64,000 bases of DNA from Bacteroidota bacterium (lineage in GTDB: Bacteria > Bacteroidota > Ignavibacteria > Ignavibacteriales > Melioribacteraceae): contig JAMCSN010000226.1 in the NCBI GenBank assembly GCA_023381535.1, positions 124,001 to 188,000 of the forward strand. Reading direction: 5' to 3'. Position numbers and translations under genes: made by a program. The notes beneath the pieces were generated by a model. That model was not told the DNA's origin, made no database searches, and worked only from the letters and a program-made list of their open reading frames with translations. This document shows, in pieces, positions 54,515 through 62,220 of this stretch (the first letter of the stretch is position 1; the number at the start of each line of letters is the position of its first letter).

Positions 54515-55936
54515 ATGGCGGCGGCAGAATTTCCATCTCTTCCCGTGCTGTTGGTTGACGATGAACAACAATTTCTTCTTAGCGCTGAATTGACTCTGAC
54601 TGCAAGCGGGATTAACAACATAAAAACTTTATCGGACAGCCGTGAAGTTCTTCCTCTAATTGAAAAAGAAGAATTTTCAATCATCGTTTTGGATGTGAAC
54701 ATGCCGTACATGACGGGACTGGAATTAATTCCGCGGATTGTGGAAAGAAATCCATTCGTTCCAATTGTTGTTGTTACGGCGATCAATGATGTTGACAGCG
54801 CGGTCAAATGCATTAAAGCGGGCGCATTCAATTATCTTCTTAAGCCGGTTGATGAAACACGTCTGGTTACAACTATCAGAAGCGGATTGGATCTGCGCGA
54901 CGTTCGCGATGAGAACAAACGTTTGAAAGATTATCTGTTGAAAGACAAACTTGAAAATCCGGAAGCATTTCAGGAAATAATTACGAAGAGCAATTCGATG
55001 CGCGCAATTTTTAAATACATCGAAGCAATTTCGAAAACAATGCTTCCGGTTCTCGTTACAGGCGAAACTGGGGTTGGCAAAGAATTAATCGCGCGGTCGA
55101 TTCACCGTCTAAGCAAACGAAAGGGCGAGATGGTCGAGCTGAACGTTGCGGGAGTCGATGATAATTTGTTTTCCGATACTTTGTTTGGCCACAAACGCGG
55201 AGCGTTTACAAATGCGGAAAGCGACCGCAAAGGATTGATTGAGCAGGCGGAGAAAGGAACTTTGTTCTTGGATGAAATCGGCGATTTAAGTTTGGAATCT
55301 CAAGTTAAACTGCTGCGATTAATTCAAGAAGGAAAATATTATCCGCTCGGTTCCGATATGGCAAAGCTTGCAGATGTCAGAATTATCTGCGCGACGAACA
55401 AAAATGTTGAAGAACTGCGCGACAATAATTCTTTCAGAAAAGATCTTTACTACCGACTGCAGACGCATCTGGTACATATTCCGTCTTTACGTGAACGCAA
55501 GGGTGATATCCCGCAGTTGATAAATCATTTTATGGAAAAAGCATCGGCGCGGCTTAACAAAAAGAAACCGGCTGTTCCGAAAGAAATCTACACGCTCCTT
55601 TCGAGTTACAACTTCCCGGGAAACGTTCGCGAGCTAGAAGGAATTATTTTTGATGCCGTCAGCGTTCATTCATCCGGTATTATGTCGCTGGAATCAATTC
55701 GAGAAAAAGTTTTTCCAAAGGGGAGAGGAAAAGAATTTTTTGCCGAACCACAAACGGAAACTACCGAAGAAAAAATTCAATTCGGCGAGCAATTGCCCTC
55801 GCTTGACGAAGCGGACGAGCTGCTTATCAAAGAAGCGCTAAAAAGAAGCGACGGAAATCAAACTATTGCAGCCGATTTACTTGGCATAAGCAGAAGAGCG
55901 CTCAATAATCGTCTGAACAGGAAAAGAGATTCTTAG
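54515..55936 (+). CDS. Sigma-54-dependent response regulator (NtrC type)
   Basis: A 473-residue activator. Receiver domain at about 8-125: VLLVDDEQQ, phospho-Asp60 in IIVLDVNMP and ALLKPVD-type end (NYLLKPVDET). The AAA+ domain has Walker A VTGETGVGKELIA, the sigma-54 loop written GAFTNAE instead of GAFTGA, Walker B GTLFLDEIGDLS and FRKDLYYRLQTHLVHIPSLRERKGDI. A C-terminal FIS-like helix-turn-helix (NQTIAADLLGISRRALNNRLNRK) ends the protein. The ATG at 54515 follows ACGGAGGATTGAAA; a TTG at 54509 is rejected. Works with the kinase at 53305 and with RpoN. Confidence 0.95.
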   Translation: MAAAEFPSLPVLLVDDEQQFLLSAELTLTASGINNIKTLSDSREVLPLIEKEEFSIIVLDVNMPYMTGLELIPRIVERNPFVPIVVVTAINDVDSAVKCIKAGAFNYLLKPVDETRLVTTIRSGLDLRDVRDENKRLKDYLLKDKLENPEAFQEIITKSNSMRAIFKYIEAISKTMLPVLVTGETGVGKELIARSIHRLSKRKGEMVELNVAGVDDNLFSDTLFGHKRGAFTNAESDRKGLIEQAEKGTLFLDEIGDLSLESQVKLLRLIQEGKYYPLGSDMAKLADVRIICATNKNVEELRDNNSFRKDLYYRLQTHLVHIPSLRERKGDIPQLINHFMEKASARLNKKKPAVPKEIYTLLSSYNFPGNVRELEGIIFDAVSVHSSGIMSLESIREKVFPKGRGKEFFAEPQTETTEEKIQFGEQLPSLDEADELLIKEALKRSDGNQTIAADLLGISRRALNNRLNRKRDS

Positions 55937-56081
55937 TATTTCCACTGCTCCAAATAGGTGCCACATTACTTCCCGTTTTTTGGGCAACATGCTTTAAAGG
56001 CGCACCGAAAATTTTTTGTTGCTGCCAATCATTTTTTTCCTAAATCATTTCATAGGACAGACTTAACCTTGTAGCACCGGT

Positions 56082-56098
56082 TTGGCATTTCGCTTGTA
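56082..56098 (+). promoter_or_regulatory. Candidate sigma-54 (-24/-12) promoter
   Basis: The text TTGGCA at 56082-56087 and TTGTA at 56094-56098 have GG at 56084-56085 and TG at 56096, with exactly 12 bases between the first G positions, the standard -24/-12 spacing. One mismatch is in the -12 part (TTGTA for TTGCW). It lies 43 bases upstream of the ATG at 56141 and directly behind a sigma-54 activator gene. Confidence 0.65.
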
Positions 56099-56140
56099 TA
56101 GAATTATGCAAATAACGTTTCAAAAAAGAAAGGACATAAG

Positions 56141-56563
56141 ATGAAAACCAATTTCGCAAACAAACTGTTTATCGTGTTTTTAATTCTAACATTTGCTGCA
56201 ACATCTTTTGCACAGGAGCCTGGAAAAGTTAGACCATTCAACAACAAGATGGCCGCCGGGGCGCTGAATGCCATGAATAACGATGTGCCCGCAATAGTTG
56301 AATCATCTCTATTTGTAACTCTTCAGCTCAAAGACAGATATCCGCAGGAGAACTATAAGAAAATTATAGATCGTCTTGAAGACCTGTCGCAAAACGGCAA
56401 GACACTTGCTATCAGATACAAAGCAGGATTAGCAACAATTTATTATAAATATTATGATCAATTTAAGGACATAAAAATTTCCGACAAGGACAAGGAAAAT
56501 CCGGATCTTTATTTCAAATCGATTGCAGGAAGAATTCAGGATAACTATTTCGTGATCAACTAA
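56141..56563 (+). CDS. Small secreted protein, function unknown
   Basis: A 140-residue protein with a signal peptide at residues 1-25 (LFIVFLILTFAATSFAQ). The rest is helical and charged, with KDRYPQENYKKIIDRLEDLSQNGKTLAIRYKAGLATIYYKYY as a possible helical bundle (cited in part), ending in IQDNYFVIN. No cysteines or catalytic motif. Start ATG at 56141 after GAAAGGACATAAG. The upstream sigma-54-like promoter (56082) and terminator (56589) make it a monocistronic unit, and the preceding regulator may control it. Confidence 0.75.
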   Translation: MKTNFANKLFIVFLILTFAATSFAQEPGKVRPFNNKMAAGALNAMNNDVPAIVESSLFVTLQLKDRYPQENYKKIIDRLEDLSQNGKTLAIRYKAGLATIYYKYYDQFKDIKISDKDKENPDLYFKSIAGRIQDNYFVIN

Positions 56564-56588
56564 AATTACTTTTGCCCCCTAATGACAT

Positions 56589-56630
56589 CAACAGGCCCGG
56601 CGGTAAATTAAAAGCCGGGTTTGTTGTTTT
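56589..56630 (+). terminator. Bidirectional hairpin terminator between the small secreted protein and ispH
   Basis: Arms CAACAGGCCCGGC (56589-56601) and GCCGGGTTTGTTG (56614-56626) pair with a two-base mismatch, a 12-base loop and a TTTT tail. It lies between two convergent genes. Confidence 0.75.
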
Positions 56631-57855
56631 AAACACCGCTCAACGAATCCATTACCGAATCAATACTTTTTGCATTTGGATAAAATGCCAACAGCTTATT
56701 CAGCGCATCATCCACTATGGAATCCGGGCATGACGCGCCGCTTGTCACAGCAATTGTGATTTGATCTTTTGCCGGCAGATATTCTTCGGTAACAATTTCT
56801 TTGTGCAAGCCAAGATCGAAATGGCTGATTAATTTTTCTGAAACTATTTTTTCGGCATCGGAGATAAAGTAGGTGTCAAATTTCTGCTCAAGCAGCTCGA
56901 CAAGATGCGAAGTGTTCGAACTATTATAACCACCCACTACAACGGCAAGATCGGCATGTTCTTTCAGCAATCCGAGAGTTGCGCTTTGATTATCATTTGT
57001 TGCATAGCAAAGCGTATCGTGTGTGTCTGCAAAATGTTCTTTTATGTTTTCGCCGCCGTATTTCTTGATCATTGTCTCGCGGAGAAGATCGGCAATTTCT
57101 TGTGTCTCGCTGGCAAGCATGGTCGTTTGGTTCACAACGCCGATCCGTTTTAGGTCGCGGTTAATATCAAAACCCGCCGAGAACTTTCCGTCGAAGTACT
57201 CGTAGAAGTCGCCCTCTGATTTTTCCTTCAGAATAACACCGGATAAAAATCTTGCTTCTTCCAGATTTCGCACAATCAGCGCCTTGGAGTTTTGAATACT
57301 ATGGGAAAAAGTAGCGCGCGTTTCTTCGTGTTTTGCTTTTCCATGAATGATGATTGTGCAATTCTGTTTTCCAAGTTCCTTCGAACGCGTCCAGACTTTT
57401 TCAACAAACGGACATGTTGTGTTGAACTTCACAATGTCAATTCCCTTTTGCTTTAGAATGGTTTCCGTTTCGATCGTGGTGCCAAATGCCGGGATTATTA
57501 CGATATCATTTAAGGTGATGTCCTTCCAATCTATTAACTGATTGCCGTAATTATCGGAAATAAATTGAATCCCTTTGCTTAAAAGATCCAAATTCACTTG
57601 GGGATTGTGAATCATCTCACTCAAAAGAAAAATTCTTTTGCCCGGGTTTTCCTGGATAGTTTTATATGCAATCTCTATTGCATTTTCAACGCCGTAACAA
57701 AAACCGAAATGACGCGCAATCAAAAATTTAACCGGTCCAAAATCCAGAACCGTTGGCGAAAAATCTTTCTTGCGGGGATCGTCGAATTTGCGAAGTTCTT
57801 TTATCCTGGAAATTATCGGGCTGCGGTATTGTGGCGGTATATCAAATTTCTTCAT
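56629..57855 (-). CDS. ispH: 4-hydroxy-3-methylbut-2-enyl diphosphate reductase
   Basis: Last step of the MEP pathway, giving IPP and DMAPP with a [4Fe-4S] cluster. Cluster cysteines are seen in ARHFGFCYGVENAI, FNTTCPFVEKVW and SGASCPDSIVDDAL. Other motifs are HNPQVNLDL (His), HGKAKHEETRA (His) and GGYNSSNTSHLVEL. The length of about 408 is longer than the common 310-residue E. coli form, with extra sequence near the N-terminus, around the cluster and in the EITEEYL part; long forms occur in other phyla. Start ATG at 57855. The gene ends next to the hairpin shared with 56563. Confidence 0.96.
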   Translation of the reverse strand: MKKFDIPPQYRSPIISRIKELRKFDDPRKKDFSPTVLDFGPVKFLIARHFGFCYGVENAIEIAYKTIQENPGKRIFLLSEMIHNPQVNLDLLSKGIQFISDNYGNQLIDWKDITLNDIVIIPAFGTTIETETILKQKGIDIVKFNTTCPFVEKVWTRSKELGKQNCTIIIHGKAKHEETRATFSHSIQNSKALIVRNLEEARFLSGVILKEKSEGDFYEYFDGKFSAGFDINRDLKRIGVVNQTTMLASETQEIADLLRETMIKKYGGENIKEHFADTHDTLCYATNDNQSATLGLLKEHADLAVVVGGYNSSNTSHLVELLEQKFDTYFISDAEKIVSEKLISHFDLGLHKEIVTEEYLPAKDQITIAVTSGASCPDSIVDDALNKLLAFYPNAKSIDSVMDSLSGV

Positions 57856-57877
57856 TTGTGGTAAGAGTCGATACTTT

Positions 57878-58723
57878 CTATTTCAATTTTGATTTGATCT
57901 GGCTTTCCAAAAAATCTACCTGCGCAACAAACGATTGATAATTCTTATCACTGCGTCCCGCATCGCGGCATTTTTCTAAAGCTTTCAAAGCTTCTTTTAT
58001 ATTGTTCTGCTTAAAAAGAATTTTCGCCTTAACAAAATACGGATAGTATGCGCCATCAAGAGAAATTGCTTTGTCCGCCCATTGCAAAGCTTCATCCAAA
58101 AACATTTCATTGTCTGCGGCATAATTGGCGCTCTCTGCATAAACTTGCCAATTGTCGGGCTTGGCAGCAATTGCTTCTTTAACTTTTGAATGGACTTGGT
58201 TTACCAAGTCAACTTCTACTTTAAAACTTATCTGAAGATTTTCCCAGTTCATTAAAACATCAACCGAATTATCCGTCAGATTTGAGAAAGAGAATTGGAG
58301 TCGTTCAGTAAAATTTCCTTTTACAGGTTTAACGGTGAATCTCAGCAGATCGTCTTCTTGTTTGTAAGTGAATGCGCCCCACTGTTTATCAACCTTGTTC
58401 AGGACAACTGTCCACGCATCCGTAGTCGGTATTGTAAACAAAGAATATTTTCCAGCAGGAACTTTATTTCCGTCAAGGGTTACATCGGTTGTAAATTGGA
58501 TTGTTGTTGCTTCGTTTGCGCCGGTTCGCCAAACTTGATTGTAGGGAACCAACCCACCCCAAATTGTTCTCCCCTTAACACCCGGGCGACAGTAGTCAAT
58601 TGTTATGTTAGTATATCCAATCGTTTGCGAGACGCTCGCCTTGGGGCTAAGTCTCGGCAAATCAACTTGAGCAAAAAGTGTTCCGGCGGCTAAGAGTATA
58701 AAAGCTATGTAACGGTTTTTCAT
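57878..58723 (-). CDS. DUF2911 domain protein, secreted, with TPR tail
   Basis: A 281-residue protein with a signal peptide (residues 1-18, ends FAQ). DUF2911 domain at about 25-175: SPKASVSQTIGYTNITIDYCRPGVKGR and VPYNQVWRTGANEATTIQFT, VPAGKYSLFTIPTTDAWTVVLNK and LTVKP-like strand. The C-terminal part from about 185 has tetratricopeptide-like helices (ALQWADKAISLDGAYYPYFVKAKILFKQNNIKEALKALEKCRDAG, cited in part). Function is unknown; it is likely periplasmic. Start ATG at 58723 after GGAGATAAA. Upstream 58724-58844 is empty. Confidence 0.88.
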   Translation of the reverse strand: MKNRYIAFILLAAGTLFAQVDLPRLSPKASVSQTIGYTNITIDYCRPGVKGRTIWGGLVPYNQVWRTGANEATTIQFTTDVTLDGNKVPAGKYSLFTIPTTDAWTVVLNKVDKQWGAFTYKQEDDLLRFTVKPVKGNFTERLQFSFSNLTDNSVDVLMNWENLQISFKVEVDLVNQVHSKVKEAIAAKPDNWQVYAESANYAADNEMFLDEALQWADKAISLDGAYYPYFVKAKILFKQNNIKEALKALEKCRDAGRSDKNYQSFVAQVDFLESQIKSKLK

Positions 58724-58844
58724 TTTATCTCCACATTACTTACTTGCTAAACAATTTTTCTTTGGAAGGAAGTTTCTTTGCGTTCCAACTTTTTTAACTC
58801 TTGTTTAAGATAAAAAGAAGGACTTTGGAATTCCACACACTTCA

Positions 58845-58942
58845 GAGGGTGTGTGATAATTCATTTTTTTAGAAAAAATGTTTTGATTTCATTTTAAAAA
58901 CGAAACCGAAATTTGCTTGACAACCTATTTTCACACACCCTC
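58845..58942 (+). mobile_element. MITE-like element, left copy
   Basis: A 98-bp element bounded by 12-base terminal inverted repeats (GAGGGTGTGTGA and TCACACACCCTC) and flanked by a 4-bp target duplication TTCA (58841-58844 and 58943-58946). It has no coding capacity and is identical over all 98 bases to the reverse complement of 62109-62206. It was probably mobilised by a full-length transposon elsewhere. Transposon family is not assigned. Confidence 0.85.
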
Positions 58943-59116
58943 TTCAAAATGGAGATACACCGAAATGTGTTCATTAAATGTTTGAGAATCTTTCTCTTCA
59001 TTACATCTATTGAACGTAAAAAATAACCGCACGTAAAAGCTAATTAGGCGAAAACCACATCATTCCTAAAATAATACGCCAGTAGCCACATTAATTCAAA
59101 TTAATTTACGCGGTAC

Positions 59117-59145
59117 TTGACAAATGCCTTAATAAATAATATAAT
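59117..59145 (+). promoter_or_regulatory. Consensus-type promoter of glnK
   Basis: TTGACA (59117-59122), a 17-base spacer and TATAAT (59140-59145) match the sigma-70 consensus at all 12 positions, about 75 bases before the glnK ATG. No -24/-12 element was found here. Confidence 0.75.
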
Positions 59146-59218
59146 GGGTTCAAAACTCCTTAATTACTTATTAATTATAACTAAACCACCTAATATATAT
59201 AAACAATGTGAGGGTAAT

Positions 59219-59557
59219 ATGAAAAAAGTCGAAGCAATCATAAGGCCTTTTAAGCTGGACGAAGTCCACAACGCTTTATTGGAAGCGGGCTTTGCCGGAC
59301 TGACGGTTACAGAAGTAAGAGGCTACGGCAGGCAGAAAGGACATAAAGAAATCTACCGGGGTTCGGAGTACAACATCGAATTCGTACCTAAAATAAAAAT
59401 AGAATTGGTTTGTGAAGAATCAAAACTCGAAACAGCCATTTCTATAATCATAAACACTTCTAAGACCGGTGAAATCGGCGACGGCAAAATATTTGTCTTG
59501 AGTGTTGAGGAAACAATTCGAATTAGAACTGAAGAATCGGGCAAATCTGCCTTGTAA
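59219..59557 (+). CDS. glnK: Nitrogen regulatory protein P-II (GlnK)
   Basis: A 112-residue trimer signal protein that reads 2-oxoglutarate/ATP and controls AmtB. The T-loop tyrosine is Tyr51 in IYRGSEYNIEFVPKIKIEL, and the second signature is KTGEIGDGKIFV. The ATG at 59219 follows GTGAGGGTAAT; in-frame upstream codons at 59117-59216 are outside the family and are rejected. It is followed by a putative porin and then amtB, so the three are presumably one transcription unit under the promoter at 59117. Tyr51 suggests uridylylation is possible. Confidence 0.97.
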   Translation: MKKVEAIIRPFKLDEVHNALLEAGFAGLTVTEVRGYGRQKGHKEIYRGSEYNIEFVPKIKIELVCEESKLETAISIIINTSKTGEIGDGKIFVLSVEETIRIRTEESGKSAL

Positions 59558-59590
59558 CTTTTTAAGAGAAAACTAAGGAGAAAAACACAC

Positions 59591-60292
59591 ATGAAAAAAA
59601 GTACTCTTTTGCTCGCAGCTATTATCCTAACCAGCTTTAGTACGTATGCGCAATTGAAATTCGGTGCAGACGTTTACAGTAGATATAATTGGAGAGGTTT
59701 GGACTTTGGAGACGCCCCGGCATTCCAGCCGAGTTTATCCTACACAATCGGCGGGTTTACGGTAGGCGCGTGGGGGTCGTATGCTTTTCCAACAGCCGCC
59801 CCAACTTACTCAGAAAATGATTTTTACGCTTCATACACATATTCAACAGAAAAGTCGGGAAGTTTCTCGTTGCTATATACAGACTACTACATTCCATCAG
59901 CAGGTATTCCGTTCGGTTTTTATAAACCAACCGCAAGCGGTCCGGCAGCGCATACTTTGGAGGCAGGAGTAAGTTATTCCGGTCCATCAAATTTTCCTGT
60001 ATCGTTTTCTTTCTATACAAATTTATCGAACGACCCGGATAATTCATCATACATGCAAGCCGGCTATCCATTCGGCGTTGGCGATGCAACCGTTACGCTT
60101 ACCGCAGGTTTCGTTCCATCGAAAAGCGCTTATTATGGAACAACAAAAGGAAACATTATTAATCTCGGTATTACTGCAACAAAGGCTATTGCTGTAACCG
60201 ATAAATTTTCGCTCCCGATAACGGTATCATACATCGGTAATCCATCTGTTGACAAAACTTATCTAGTATTCGGCGTCAGCTTCACGTTCTAG
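59591..60292 (+). CDS. Putative outer-membrane porin of the ammonium cassette
   Basis: A 233-residue protein with a signal peptide (residues 1-20, STYAQ) and beta strands ending in an aromatic-terminated VFGVSFTF, typical of outer-membrane barrels. SRYNWRGLDFGDAPAFQPSLSYTIGGFTVGAWGSYAF (cited in part) recalls the TorF family of putative porins. It lies 33 bases after glnK and 143 bases before amtB, which suggests a channel for ammonium or its source. That function is inferred from position; the family itself is uncharacterised. Confidence 0.75.
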   Translation: MKKSTLLLAAIILTSFSTYAQLKFGADVYSRYNWRGLDFGDAPAFQPSLSYTIGGFTVGAWGSYAFPTAAPTYSENDFYASYTYSTEKSGSFSLLYTDYYIPSAGIPFGFYKPTASGPAAHTLEAGVSYSGPSNFPVSFSFYTNLSNDPDNSSYMQAGYPFGVGDATVTLTAGFVPSKSAYYGTTKGNIINLGITATKAIAVTDKFSLPITVSYIGNPSVDKTYLVFGVSFTF

Positions 60293-60435
60293 CTTAAAAA
60301 AAATCAATCGAACCGGAAAAGAAAAATGAAATTTGTAATCACATATAGTAACAGCAGGAAAACTTCTCGTATCGCATATCAAAGACAGAATTGATCTTAC
60401 CGGTTTTACATTAACAATAAATTGGAGAAAAAATT

Positions 60436-61965
60436 ATGAAGGTAAATCACATAATATTAATTGCAATGGTCTTTTTGATCACAATGATTTCGATTGTTCC
60501 AACTACCGTTTATGCACAGGTTGACCCGGCAGGAACAAAAACCGGAACAATCAAAGATGTGCCCGCAGCAAAACCGGGTGACCCAACATTATCGGAAATC
60601 GCAGATGCAGTTGGACATAATAAAATCGCGACCAATATCGTGTGGACATTGATTACAGGATTTTTGGTAATGTTCATGCAGGCGGGATTTGCAATGGTAG
60701 AAACCGGCTTCACCCGCGCAAAGAACGTTGCACACACAATGGGAATGAACTTTCTAGTGTACGCTCTTGGTGTAATCGGTTTTTACATTTGTGGTTTTGC
60801 ACTAATGTTCGGCGGGGTCGGTAGCGTTGCTGCGTTGGGCGGAACTCCTGGATTAACAAACGAATTCGCAATTGCTATCGCCGGAAAAACTTTTGGACTT
60901 TTCGGAACAAATGGATTCTTTCTCGGCGGTTCTGTTTATGATGTCGGCGTTTTCACTTTATTTTTATTCCAAATGGTATTCATGGATACAACTGCAACCA
61001 TTCCAACCGGAGCTATGGCAGAGAGATGGAAGTTCACTGCATTTATGCTTTATGCATTTTTCATTTCAATGATCGTTTACCCACTTTTTGGAAACTGGGT
61101 TTGGGGTGGCGGCTGGTTGGCTGCATTGGGAACAAACTTTGGCTTGGGTCACGGACATGTTGATTTTGCCGGCTCGTCTGTTGTTCACATGGTGGGTGGT
61201 GTTGCTGCATTGGCGGGCGCAATAGTTATCGGCCCGCGAATTGGAAAATACAATAAAGACGGTTCTTCAAACGCAATTCCAGGCCACAATTTACCGATGG
61301 CAATTATCGGAACATTTATTTTGGCGTTCGGCTGGTTCGGATTTAATCCTGGTTCAACATTGGCCGGAACAGATTTACGAATAAGCGTTGTTGCAACTAA
61401 CACGATGATTGCTTCGGCTTCCGGCGCATTGTTTGCAACTTTATATATGATGTGGAAATTCAAAAAACCGGATCCAAGCATGATGGCAAATGGAATGCTT
61501 GCCGGATTAGTTGCAATAACTGCGCCATGCGCGTTCGTAAATTCGATTTCTGCTTTTACAATTGGAGCTGTTGCAGGAGTTTTGGTTGTAGTTGCAGTTT
61601 TTTACATCGATCAAAAATTGAAGATTGACGATCCCGTCGGTGCAATTGCAGTTCATGGCGTTAACGGCGCGTGGGGAGTTTTATCTCTCGGTCTTTTTGC
61701 AGACGGAACTTACGGCGACGGATGGAACGGTGTAAACGGTACAGTAAAAGGATTATTCTTTGGCGATCCTTCACAGTTCGTTGCTCAATTGATCGGTACA
61801 GTTACATGTATTGTATTTGTATTTGCTGCTATGTATGGCTTCTTCAAGTTACAGGATAAAATTTGGGGAATCCGCGTTGATGCAAAAGATGAAGTCGCTG
61901 GTCTTGATATGCCGGAGATGGGCGTTCACGGTTATGAAAACGACGCCCCGGCTCATAGCTTATAA
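60436..61965 (+). CDS. amtB: Ammonium transporter
   Basis: A 509-residue AmtB/Rh-type channel. A cleavable signal peptide (VFLITMISIVPTTVYAQ) is followed by an extra linker and then the eleven helices of the family. Motifs: AGFAMVETGFTRAKN, MDTTATIPTGAMAER, NWVWGGGWLAALG, the twin His in SSVVHMVGG and AVHGVNGAWG, and GNLP-type start of helix. The C-terminal tail (KDEVAGLDMPEMGVHGYEN) holds the GlnK-binding segment. Start ATG at 60436 after TTGGAGAAAAAATT. The gene is the last of the cassette. Confidence 0.97.
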   Translation: MKVNHIILIAMVFLITMISIVPTTVYAQVDPAGTKTGTIKDVPAAKPGDPTLSEIADAVGHNKIATNIVWTLITGFLVMFMQAGFAMVETGFTRAKNVAHTMGMNFLVYALGVIGFYICGFALMFGGVGSVAALGGTPGLTNEFAIAIAGKTFGLFGTNGFFLGGSVYDVGVFTLFLFQMVFMDTTATIPTGAMAERWKFTAFMLYAFFISMIVYPLFGNWVWGGGWLAALGTNFGLGHGHVDFAGSSVVHMVGGVAALAGAIVIGPRIGKYNKDGSSNAIPGHNLPMAIIGTFILAFGWFGFNPGSTLAGTDLRISVVATNTMIASASGALFATLYMMWKFKKPDPSMMANGMLAGLVAITAPCAFVNSISAFTIGAVAGVLVVVAVFYIDQKLKIDDPVGAIAVHGVNGAWGVLSLGLFADGTYGDGWNGVNGTVKGLFFGDPSQFVAQLIGTVTCIVFVFAAMYGFFKLQDKIWGIRVDAKDEVAGLDMPEMGVHGYENDAPAHSL

Positions 61966-62083
61966 ACGCGCCTTTAATTCATTTACAAACCTGTTTGCCG
62001 ATGATAAAAAAATATCAACTAATAAATCGATTTTGGGAGAGCGTTAAGATATAAAGAGGCGTTTTGTATTTCCACAAGTAGAG

Positions 62084-62108
62084 CGGACGGTGTTCAACCG
62101 TCCGTTTA
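62084..62108 (+). terminator. Short hairpin after amtB, interrupted by the right MITE-like copy
   Basis: Arms CGGACGGT (62084-62091) and ACCGTCCG (62097-62104) with a 5-base loop. The following TTT run is only three bases long and is at once followed by the MITE-like element (62109), so the terminator tail is cut short. Confidence 0.6.
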
Positions 62109-62206
62109 GAGGGTGTGTGAAAATAGGTTGTCAAGCAAATTTCGGTTTCGTTTTTAAAATGAAATCAAAACATTTTTTCTAAAAAAATGAATTATCACAC
62201 ACCCTC
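62109..62206 (-). mobile_element. MITE-like element, right copy
   Basis: Identical over 98 bases to the reverse complement of the left copy (58845-58942), with the same 12-base terminal inverted repeats and its own 4-bp target duplication TTTA (62105-62108 and 62207-62210). No coding capacity. Different target duplications at the two copies show independent insertions. Confidence 0.85.
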
Positions 62207-62220
62207 TTTAACAATGGATA

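Larger units (their letters stand above)
58724..59218. other. Intergenic region before glnK
   Basis: No gene is seen. It holds the 98-bp MITE-like element (58845-58942) and the near-consensus glnK promoter (59117-59145). The first 120 bases contain a short inverted repeat TTGGAA/TTCCAA but no other structure. Confidence 0.7.

Noticed and set aside
55970..56000. A second sigma-54-like site
   Set aside because: The text TGGGCAACATGCTTT has GG and GC only about 8 bases apart instead of 12.
58845..62206. A composite transposon carrying the ammonium genes
   Set aside because: The two elements have different target duplications (TTCA and TTTA) at each own boundary; a composite would share one outer duplication. 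The cassette genes look native.
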